Positions 1-4,870 of a stretch of 7,355 bases of DNA are shown piece by piece. Each line of letters opens with the position of its first letter. The first letter of the stretch is position 1. Source of the stretch: Natrialbaceae archaeon Tc-Br11_E2g1. Its GTDB lineage: Archaea > Halobacteriota > Halobacteria > Halobacteriales > Natrialbaceae. Where the stretch lies: assembly GCA_001564255.1 (NCBI GenBank), contig LKNC01000141.1, forward strand, positions 1-7,355, given 5' to 3'. The position numbers and the translations under genes are program-made. Under the pieces are notes generated by a model, which saw nothing but the letters and a program-made list of their open reading frames with translations, was not told where the DNA came from and made no database searches.

Positions 1-663
1 GACCCGCCGACGGAGGAACTTCCCGGGAAGTTCGTCGTCGCGGATATCACCGACGAGTCGGCCGTCCGCGAGGCGATGGAGGGCATCGACGCCGTAATCC
101 ACCTCGCCGGGGACCCCCGTAAGACCGCCCCGTGGGAGAGCGTCCTGCCGAACAACATCGACGGGACGAAAGTCGTCTACGAGGCCGCCGTCGACGCCGG
201 CGTCGAAAAAATCGCCTTCGCCTCCTCGAACCACGCCGTCGGGGCCTACGAGACCGACGAACGCACCCCCGAGATGTACCGGGAGGAAGACGACTTCCGC
301 CTCGATGGCACCGAACTCCCGCGGCCGGGGAACCTCTATGGCGTCTCGAAAGCCGCCGGCGAGTCCCTCGGGCGGTACTACCACGACGAGTACGGTATTT
401 CGGTCGTCAACGTCCGGATCGGCAACCTCACGAAGGGCCACCCGCCGATCGATTACGAACGCGGGCAGGCGATGTGGCTCTCCTACCGGGACTGTGCCCA
501 CCTGTTCGATCGGTGTCTCAGAGCCGACTACGACTACGAGATCGTTTACGGCATCTCCGACAACGATCGCAAGTACTACTCACTCGAGCGCGCGAAGGAC
601 GTCCTCGGCTACGATCCACGGGACAACTCCGCCGTGTGGAACGGCGGCGAACGGGCCGATTGA
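1..663 (+). CDS. azf: Extended SDR dehydrogenase, probably archaeal NAD-dependent glucose-6-phosphate dehydrogenase (Azf), 5' end missing
   Basis: The reading frame is open from base 1, so this is the C-terminal 220 residues. Full-length family members run to roughly 260 residues, so about 40 are missing, including the glycine-rich Rossmann nucleotide-binding loop. Visible SDR features, counted from base 1, are an HLAGDP segment after the second beta strand (about 34-39), the catalytic-serine region FASSNHAVG (73-81), and the catalytic YxxxK pair Y113/K117 in YGVSKAAGE. A conserved C-terminal block, NDRKYYSLERAKDVLGYDP, follows. The whole pattern resembles haloarchaeal Azf, which oxidises glucose 6-phosphate with NAD+ in the oxidative pentose phosphate pathway and is unrelated to classical Zwf enzymes. 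Uronate dehydrogenases and generic 'NAD-dependent epimerase/dehydratase' proteins are close relatives, so family membership is firm and the substrate is inferred from sequence resemblance. The stop codon is followed within three bases by a short hairpin. The promoter lies outside the window. Confidence 0.8.
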   Translation, partial: DPPTEELPGKFVVADITDESAVREAMEGIDAVIHLAGDPRKTAPWESVLPNNIDGTKVVYEAAVDAGVEKIAFASSNHAVGAYETDERTPEMYREEDDFRLDGTELPRPGNLYGVSKAAGESLGRYYHDEYGISVVNVRIGNLTKGHPPIDYERGQAMWLSYRDCAHLFDRCLRADYDYEIVYGISDNDRKYYSLERAKDVLGYDPRDNSAVWNGGERAD

Positions 664-666
664 GGT

Positions 667-717
667 ACACGGCGGCCGTGTCGGACGGGCCACCGTTTCC
701 GGGTTCCCGGTGGGCCT
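667..717 (+). terminator. Candidate hairpins after azf
   Basis: Two inverted repeats lie just after the azf stop. The first is ACACGG (667-672) with CCGTGT (676-681) around a three-base loop. The second is CCACCG (690-695) with CGGTGG (708-713), extendable by GG/CC (688-689 with 715-716) if one G bulges. No T-run follows either one, so a termination role is inferred only from position. GC-rich DNA makes such stems common. Confidence 0.3.
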
Positions 718-743
718 CGAGGCCGTCGACTCGCCGCGAGAGG

Positions 744-753
744 TACACATAAG
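744..753 (+). promoter_or_regulatory. TATA-like box for the 93-residue gene
   Basis: TACACATAAG is the only AT-leaning run before the ATG at 778 and is centred about 29 bases upstream. With the usual archaeal TATA-to-start distance of about 25-27 bases, transcription would begin within a few bases of the ATG, giving a leaderless or nearly leaderless message. Confidence 0.5.
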
Positions 754-777
754 TCCCGCGGGTGTGACGGGGGAAAT

Positions 778-1059
778 ATGGCAGACGAAGACCCGGCGGA
801 TTCCGTAGACCTCGAGAACCCGGACCAGGTTACGGTCGGCGTGACCCGCGGCGAGTACGACCTCGAGATCGGTTCGACAGATTACCCGACCCGCGCGGAC
901 GTCTCGGTTCGCCCCGAACCGGAGGGGGTCGCGTTGACCGTCGACGCGATGGTCGCAGACCACGTACGAGGGTACGCGGACGCACAGCTGACCCTCGAGG
1001 AAGCGACGGAACTCCGGGCGGTTCTGGACGGGGCGATCGAGCAGCTGGCCGACGAATAG
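778..1059 (+). CDS. Small acidic haloarchaeal protein of unknown function
   Basis: A 93-residue protein that I do not recognise. It is strongly acidic, has no cysteine, no signal peptide and no membrane segment, so it is probably a soluble cytoplasmic protein. Residues 1-17 look disordered and acidic. Residues 18-60 alternate hydrophobic and polar positions (for example VTVGV, YDLEI, ADVSV, VALTV), suggesting a small antiparallel beta sheet. Residues 72-90 (LTLEEATELRAVLDGAIEQL) form an amphipathic helix. The ATG is preferred because a TATA-like box sits about 29 bases upstream and the base composition matches that of the neighbouring genes. It reads away from azf across a 114-base gap and converges on the DUF309 gene. 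Codon use with G or C at third positions and a coherent acidic composition support a real gene over a chance frame. Confidence 0.7.
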   Translation: MADEDPADSVDLENPDQVTVGVTRGEYDLEIGSTDYPTRADVSVRPEPEGVALTVDAMVADHVRGYADAQLTLEEATELRAVLDGAIEQLADE

Positions 1060-1126
1060 GCATTCTGGCTGACGAAAGTACGTGAACAACTGGCTGAACA
1101 ACCGACGGGACGGAGGGCCACGAGAA

Positions 1127-1144
1127 ACCGGACGACAGTCCGGT
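1127..1144. terminator. Hairpin between convergent genes
   Basis: ACCGGAC (1127-1133) and GTCCGGT (1138-1144) form a perfect 7-bp stem with a GACA loop. It lies in the 156-base gap between two convergent genes, 67 bases past the stop of the 93-residue gene. No T-run follows, so a termination role is inferred from position. Confidence 0.35.
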
Positions 1145-1190
1145 GACGAGCGGCCCGGACAAAGCGGTTGGTCGTCCCAGTACTGGCGGT

Positions 1191-1211
1191 CGAAAATCCT
1201 GCGGGTTTTCG
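1191..1211. terminator. Candidate bidirectional terminator
   Basis: CGAAAATCC (1191-1199) and GGGTTTTCG (1203-1211) form a 9-bp stem with one T/G wobble and a three-base loop (TGC). It lies four bases beyond the minus-strand DUF309 stop codon and also downstream of the plus-strand 93-residue gene. The TTTT run is inside the stem and not after it, and the element reads similarly from both sides. It is the best terminator candidate in the window. Confidence 0.5.
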
Positions 1212-1215
1212 TCCG

Positions 1216-1830
1216 TCAGAACAGCCCTTCGACGTCCTCTTCTTTCGATTTCCGTCGATCGACGTGCCCGGAGAGTCGCTGGTAGACGATCCCCCGGTGG
1301 GCGTCCTCGCGGACGAAATCGAAGAGGAGCGTGATAAACCGGCTGTCGTCCCGCCCGGCCTCGAGATCGGCCAGGGCGTACTCGGCCAGACGTTCGAGTC
1401 GAGCCGGGTCGTAACCAAACTCGTCGGCGAGGACGCGGGCGGCAGTCGCCGTCTCGGAGACCGAGAGGCTCCCGAGTGACGGTGTCTCCCCGGCGTGGGC
1501 GATCCGGGCCGGCCGGCGCCGCTCGATCGCCTCCGGGTCGGACGCGAGGGCAGTGAGTTCCCGGCGAACCGACTCGAGGTCTACCCCCCGGTACTCCCCG
1601 GGGAGCCCGTCGAGGTACTCGGTGGCGCTTTCGGCCAGCCCGACACAGCCGTCCCAGTTGCGTTCGGTGGCGTGGTACACCGCGGCGGTGAACTGGATCA
1701 ACCCGTGGAGGAGTGACTCGTCGTCGGTTCCCGACTCCAGGGAGAGCCACGGGGCCTCCCAGGCGTCGTGGGCGGCGTGGTAGTGGCCGTCGTTGTAGAT
1801 CGCGATTCCCACGCGGAGAGCCTCGTCCAT
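1216..1830 (-). CDS. DUF309 family protein
   Basis: A 204-residue protein of the DUF309 family, whose biochemical role is not established. The N-terminal half carries the family signature: an aromatic and His-rich helix at residues 12-25 (YNDGHYHAAHDAWE), followed by a second helix at about 40-53 (LLHGLIQFTAAVYH). In this family these helices form a compact bundle with clustered His, Glu and Trp. Residues 115-190 form a second, mostly helical haloarchaeal extension, and the tail is charged (DRRKSKEEDVEGLF). There is no signal peptide or membrane segment, so it is likely cytoplasmic. The ATG at 1830 was chosen over upstream in-frame starts because a TATA-like box sits about 21-29 bases before it, and earlier starts would lie upstream of that promoter. 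It is transcribed towards the convergent 93-residue gene and ends four bases before a strong hairpin. It is separated from the aminopeptidase gene upstream by 244 bases, so the two are probably not co-transcribed. Confidence 0.85.
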   Translation of the reverse strand: MDEALRVGIAIYNDGHYHAAHDAWEAPWLSLESGTDDESLLHGLIQFTAAVYHATERNWDGCVGLAESATEYLDGLPGEYRGVDLESVRRELTALASDPEAIERRRPARIAHAGETPSLGSLSVSETATAARVLADEFGYDPARLERLAEYALADLEAGRDDSRFITLLFDFVREDAHRGIVYQRLSGHVDRRKSKEEDVEGLF

Positions 1831-1850
1831 ACTCGAGAGGAGGGGTCGGC

Positions 1851-1860
1851 AAGGGATAAG
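1851..1860 (-). promoter_or_regulatory. TATA-like box for the DUF309 gene
   Basis: On the minus strand this reads CTTATCCCTT, centred about 26 bases before the ATG at 1830. The spacing fits leaderless haloarchaeal transcription and supports the chosen start codon. Confidence 0.5.
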
Positions 1861-2018
1861 GGGTGGGTGGTGGCCGGATACTGGCTTCGCCTCCGGCGGG
1901 GCGACCAACGGTGATCGCGGGGAGTGGACGGTCCCGGTTCGCCCCCGGCCGACGAGTCAGCCGCCGGGCCGGGAGGCGATTGCCGGTTCCTCGAGGTCGG
2001 ACCTTAGTATTGACAGTC

Positions 2019-2049
2019 TACTCGACGTGAACGTCACGATAACTGAGTA
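2019..2049. repeat. Nested inverted repeats in an AT-richer intergenic patch
   Basis: An inner inverted repeat, CGTGA-ACG-TCACG (2026-2038), overlaps a second one, GACGT-GA-ACGTC (2024-2035). Outer arms TACTC (2019-2023) and GAGTA (2045-2049) flank them off-centre. The patch at about 2000-2052 is visibly richer in A and T than its surroundings. It lies 26 bases past the aminopeptidase stop and about 190 bases upstream of the DUF309 start. It could be a regulator-binding site or an RNA hairpin at the aminopeptidase 3' end. Function is not shown. Confidence 0.4.
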
Positions 2050-2074
2050 AACGGCGCGTTACGCGGCCGGCTGG

Positions 2075-3172
2075 CTAGCCGTCGAAGCCGTCCTCCCACC
2101 GGAACCGTCCGTTTCGCCCGACGACCTCGCCGTCGACCTCGAGGGACGACGCCTCGCTCATATCCGTAATGAGGTCGACGTGGACCGCCGACTCGTTTCC
2201 GGTCTCGCCGTCGGGGAGACAGGCGTCGTAGGCCCGGCCGAGTGCGAGGTGGACGGTCTCGCCCATCTTCTCGTCGAAGAGGATGTTGTCGGTGTAGCGG
2301 TCGATCCCGCGGTTCATGCCGATCCCGAGTTCGCCGAGCCGGCGGGCACCGTCGTCGGTCTCGAGGACCTCGCCGATGACGGCCTCGCCCTCCGTGGCCT
2401 CGTAGTCCGTGACCTCGCCGTCCTCGAACTCGAGGCGGACGTCCCGGACGGACTCGCCGTCGATCGTCATGGGGACGTCGAAGGTGACCTCCCCGTCGGT
2501 TCCGTGGGGGGCGGTGAACACCTCGCCACTGGGGAGGTTGTGTGAGTCGTAGGCGACGCTCGCGGCGGAGTTGACCGCCGTCCGGCCCTCGATCGACATC
2601 GTGAGGTCGGTGCCGGGCGAGACCAGCCGGACCTCGCGACCCCCGTCGATGATGTCTTTCATCCTCGCCATCTCCTCGGCCAGCGATTCCCAGTCGCGGA
2701 TGATGGCGTCGTAGGCGAAGTCACGATACTCCGCGTAGGCCATGCCGGCACTCTGAGCGAGCGCCCGCGTCGGGTGGACCGTCGAGACCCACCGCGTGTC
2801 GAAGCGGGCCTCACGGACGCCGTCCCGGGATCGCCGGTAGGCCTGGCGGGTCTCCCCCGGCACGTCCGCGGTCGCGCTCGTGTTCCGGGCCCCGCCGAGT
2901 GAGAGATAGACGTCGGCGTTCTCTACGAGGGCGCGTTCGTGGTCGGGGTCGTCGTCGAACGCGCCGTCGTGAGCGCGCAGATACGCCCGCCGAACCTCCC
3001 CGGAGCTATACGTCAGGAGGGGGTTCGCCCCGCGTTCCCCGAGTTTCTCGGCGACGGCGACGGCGAGTTCGTGGGCGTCGGGGCCGACGGAGACGACGAC
3101 GTCGTCACCTGCCTCGACCCGGGCGCTCCAGTCGACCAGAATCTCCGCGTGTTCGCGTACGCGTTCGTCCAT
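2075..3172 (-). CDS. M29 family metallo-aminopeptidase
   Basis: A 365-residue protein matching the AmpS/AmpT (peptidase M29, thermophilic aminopeptidase) family, which removes N-terminal amino acids from peptides using a two-metal centre. All five metal ligands known for the family can be placed: E217 in NLPSGEVFTAP, E281 in RRLGELGIGMN, H308 in MGETVHLALG, and H331 and D333 in HVDLITD. Their order and spacing resemble the bacterial enzymes. The N-terminal domain (about 1-180) has the alternating beta-alpha pattern typical of M29 proteins (DDVVVSVGPDAHELAVAVAEKLGERG). The length is slightly below the roughly 400-residue bacterial members. No signal peptide is present, so it is cytoplasmic, probably in peptide turnover. 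The ATG at 3172 has both a TATA-like box about 20-27 bases upstream and a GAGGTG sequence five bases before it. The gene follows the transporter gene by 49 bases on the same strand, but its own promoter suggests at least partly independent expression. Confidence 0.9.
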   Translation of the reverse strand: MDERVREHAEILVDWSARVEAGDDVVVSVGPDAHELAVAVAEKLGERGANPLLTYSSGEVRRAYLRAHDGAFDDDPDHERALVENADVYLSLGGARNTSATADVPGETRQAYRRSRDGVREARFDTRWVSTVHPTRALAQSAGMAYAEYRDFAYDAIIRDWESLAEEMARMKDIIDGGREVRLVSPGTDLTMSIEGRTAVNSAASVAYDSHNLPSGEVFTAPHGTDGEVTFDVPMTIDGESVRDVRLEFEDGEVTDYEATEGEAVIGEVLETDDGARRLGELGIGMNRGIDRYTDNILFDEKMGETVHLALGRAYDACLPDGETGNESAVHVDLITDMSEASSLEVDGEVVGRNGRFRWEDGFDG

Positions 3173-3177
3173 ACCCC

Positions 3178-3183
3178 CACCTC
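3178..3183 (-). promoter_or_regulatory. Shine-Dalgarno-like site for the aminopeptidase
   Basis: On the minus strand this reads GAGGTG, five bases before the ATG, complementary to the 3' end of archaeal 16S rRNA. It would serve a read-through transcript from the transporter gene, whereas a transcript from the gene's own TATA box would start at or near the ATG without it. Confidence 0.5.
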
Positions 3184-3191
3184 GGTCGACC

Positions 3192-3199
3192 GGGTAAAC
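3192..3199 (-). promoter_or_regulatory. TATA-like box for the aminopeptidase
   Basis: GTTTACCC on the minus strand, with an A-rich stretch just upstream (CCGAAAAACC), lies 20-27 bases before the ATG at 3172. It sits in the short gap after the transporter gene. Confidence 0.5.
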
Positions 3200-3221
3200 G
3201 GTTTTTCGGCTACGGGGGGGT

Positions 3222-3947
3222 TCACGCCGTCGTGGACTCGCCGACGGCCTCTCGACGTGATCGAACGAGCGAAACGACGAGGTAGACCACGGGCGTGTCG
3301 AGGACGGCGATCGCGAGTTTCAGCAGGTACTGGCCGACGATCAATCCGAGGACGGCCTCGAGGGGCAGGACTTCGCCGACGCCGAGCAGTGCAGGGGCGA
3401 TGGCGAAGGCGATAGAGACGAAGATGACGGTGTCGATGGCCTGGCTGGTGCCCGTCGAGACGACGTTTCGCAGCCAGAGCTTTTCCGGGCCGGTCCGGTC
3501 GCGGATCTCGTGGAACAGCCAGACGTCCCAGTTCTGGCTGACCATATACGCCAGCAGGCTCCCGAGGACGACGTTCGTCGACGCGCCGAGTACCGTCGCG
3601 AACTGGTCGCCGGGCACGCCCGTCCCCGCGTCGGGTGCGGCGATCGTCGACCACACCAGGAGGAGAACGACGAAGTTCAGCAGGAAGCCGACGTTGACGA
3701 CGATCGTCGCCGCCCGCCGGCCGTACAGTTCGGCATAACAATCACTCGCGAGGAACGTAAGCGCGTAGGCGAGTGCGGCCCCCGGCAAGACGAGTTCCGC
3801 GCCCGTAACCGGCAGCGAAAACGGGATCGAGAAGCCGAGAACCTTCGAGGCAGTAAGCTGTGCGGTCACCAGCGCCGTCACGAACAGGCCGATGAGTGCG
3901 ACCTGTGCGATCGTCGGCGTGGCGACTCGAGTCTGTGTCCGGCTCAT
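3222..3947 (-). CDS. Queuosine precursor transporter family (YhhQ/VUT) membrane protein
   Basis: A 241-residue integral membrane protein. Hydrophobic segments lie at about residues 12-34, 50-69, 82-103, 116-138, 161-186 and 196-228, giving about six membrane helices, and the length is normal for the family. Family hallmarks are the acidic motif at the end of helix 2 (SDCYAELYGRRAA, 68-80), the SQNWDVWLF block (137-145) and STGTSQAIDTVIF (164-176). Bacterial homologues import 7-deazaguanine precursors of queuosine (preQ0/preQ1). Archaea make archaeosine from preQ0, so the cargo here is plausibly preQ0 or a related deazapurine, which is inference. The ATG at 3947 is preferred because a TATA-like box lies about 24-31 bases upstream. 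The next ATG upstream in frame (3980) would fall inside that promoter. It is divergent from the XRE regulator gene with a 148-base shared upstream region, so local regulation is possible but not shown. Confidence 0.88.
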   Translation of the reverse strand: MSRTQTRVATPTIAQVALIGLFVTALVTAQLTASKVLGFSIPFSLPVTGAELVLPGAALAYALTFLASDCYAELYGRRAATIVVNVGFLLNFVVLLLVWSTIAAPDAGTGVPGDQFATVLGASTNVVLGSLLAYMVSQNWDVWLFHEIRDRTGPEKLWLRNVVSTGTSQAIDTVIFVSIAFAIAPALLGVGEVLPLEAVLGLIVGQYLLKLAIAVLDTPVVYLVVSLVRSRREAVGESTTA

Positions 3948-3970
3948 ACGCGGCCTACTGGCGGGTCCGT

Positions 3971-3987
3971 AGTAAAACATACTGTTT
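3971..3987 (-). promoter_or_regulatory. Transporter TATA-like box with overlapping palindrome
   Basis: On the minus strand the TATA-like GTTTTACT (3971-3978) lies 24-31 bases before the ATG at 3947. It is overlapped by an inverted repeat, AAACA-GTA-TGTTT (3975-3987), whose right arm runs into the box. A protein bound to this repeat could compete with TBP/TFB. The palindrome alone is short enough to arise by chance, so its position is the main support. Confidence 0.45.
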
Positions 3988-4060
3988 CGATAAGGTCTCA
4001 GGCCGACTCGAAGAACCCCCAAAGATTCCCGAGGGGCAACCGACGTCCGACGCGTCTCCG

Positions 4061-4074
4061 GTAGCTACTTGAAT
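4061..4074 (+). promoter_or_regulatory. Weak TATA-like region and 8-bp palindrome before the regulator gene
   Basis: GTAGCTAC (4061-4068) is a perfect palindrome overlapping TACTTGAAT (4066-4074), the only AT-leaning run at the expected distance (about 22-30 bases) before the ATG at 4096. The box is a poor match to haloarchaeal TATA consensus, so this promoter call is tentative. Confidence 0.3.
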
Positions 4075-4095
4075 CGACCGGACGACGGGGGCAAC

Positions 4096-4806
4096 ATGGG
4101 AGGACGTGGGCCGAAACGGGAACTCGCGGAGAAGATCGCCGGGGAGATCACACTGAGCGACGACCCCGGGGCGACGTTGCGCAAGTGGCGGACGGACTTC
4201 GACGTCTCCCAGACCGACCTGGCGGCGGAACTCGAGGTCTCCTCGTCGGTCATCTCCGACTACGAGAGTGGCCGCCGTGAGAGCCCCGGCATCGGCGTCG
4301 TTCGCCGACTCGTCGACGGGTTGCTCGCGATCGACGAGCGACGGGGTGGCGACCGCATCCGCCAGTACGGACGGGTACTCTCGGCGGGGTTCGAAAGCGA
4401 CGTCGTCTACGACCTCCGGGAGTACGCCACGTCGATGCCCCTGCCCCGGTTTTACGAGACCATCGAGGCGACGGAGGTCACCGGCGGTGGCACAGAGCGG
4501 ATCAGCGGCCACACCGTCATCGACAGCATCCGGACGATCACCCGACTCTCGAGTGAGGAGTTCTTCCGGCTGTACGGACAGAGTACGAACCGTGCACTCG
4601 TGTTCACGGGCGTCACCCGCGGGGAGTCGCCGCTGGTGGCCTTGCGCGTCGTCAACCCGACGCCGAACGCAGTCGTCCTCCACGGCCTCGAGCGTGCGGA
4701 CCTCTGGGAGCACGCGGCGGATCTGGCCCGCATCGACGGCTACTCGCTTGCGACCACCACGATGGACCTCGATGCGATGCTCGACTCGCTGGTCTCCCTG
4801 GAGTGA
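4096..4806 (+). CDS. XRE-type helix-turn-helix transcriptional regulator
   Basis: A 236-residue protein. Residues about 27-75 form a Cro/C1-type (XRE) helix-turn-helix: LRKWRTDFDVSQTDLAAELE supplies helices 1 and 2, and SSSVISDYESGRRESPG supplies the recognition helix and the turn that follows. A basic N-terminus (GGRGPKREL) precedes it. Residues about 85-236 form an unrecognised archaeal C-terminal domain of mixed alpha/beta pattern with no clear catalytic motif. It may mediate dimerisation or ligand sensing. The overall plan resembles a widespread class of archaeal predicted regulators with XRE N-termini. A TTG 27 bases upstream is also in frame but lies in the presumed promoter, so the ATG was chosen. 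It is divergent from the transporter gene and 64 bases before the aspartoacylase-like gene, which has its own TATA box. Its targets are unknown; neighbouring genes and autoregulation are reasonable guesses. Confidence 0.85.
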   Translation: MGGRGPKRELAEKIAGEITLSDDPGATLRKWRTDFDVSQTDLAAELEVSSSVISDYESGRRESPGIGVVRRLVDGLLAIDERRGGDRIRQYGRVLSAGFESDVVYDLREYATSMPLPRFYETIEATEVTGGGTERISGHTVIDSIRTITRLSSEEFFRLYGQSTNRALVFTGVTRGESPLVALRVVNPTPNAVVLHGLERADLWEHAADLARIDGYSLATTTMDLDAMLDSLVSLE

Positions 4807-4841
4807 CTCTCCGGAGACCCGAACCGACCCGCTTGCACACG

Positions 4842-4847
4842 TTTATA
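4842..4847 (+). promoter_or_regulatory. TATA box of the aspartoacylase-like gene
   Basis: TTTATA is the best TATA match in the window, located 24-29 bases before the ATG at 4871, implying a leaderless transcript starting at or very near the ATG. It separates this gene from the regulator gene upstream. Confidence 0.7.
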
Positions 4848-4870
4848 CCGACCCCGACGGATACGCCTGT

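Noticed and set aside
132..808. Overlapping plus-strand frames in the other two phases of azf.
   Set aside because: Both give Arg- or Ser/Thr-rich translations without motifs, while the azf frame has clear SDR signatures.
830..1852. A 340-codon minus-strand frame across the small gene, the convergent spacer and DUF309.
   Set aside because: The translation is a low-complexity Arg/Pro/Gly-rich sequence, opposite to acidic haloarchaeal proteins, and it overlaps the recognised DUF309 frame on the same strand.
4069..4095. TTG start nine codons upstream for the XRE regulator.
   Set aside because: It falls in the expected TATA position for a leaderless ATG start at 4096 and would need a transcript starting further upstream for which no promoter is seen.
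4808..4817. TCTCCGGAGA, a perfect 10-bp palindrome just after the regulator stop.
   Set aside because: About seven 10-bp palindromes are expected by chance in a sequence this long at equal base frequencies, and nothing else supports a function.
4268..4870. Upstream in-frame extension of the aspartoacylase-like gene.
   Set aside because: The extension translates to Arg/Ser/Pro-rich sequence overlapping the regulator gene in another frame, and it lies before the TATA box at 4842.
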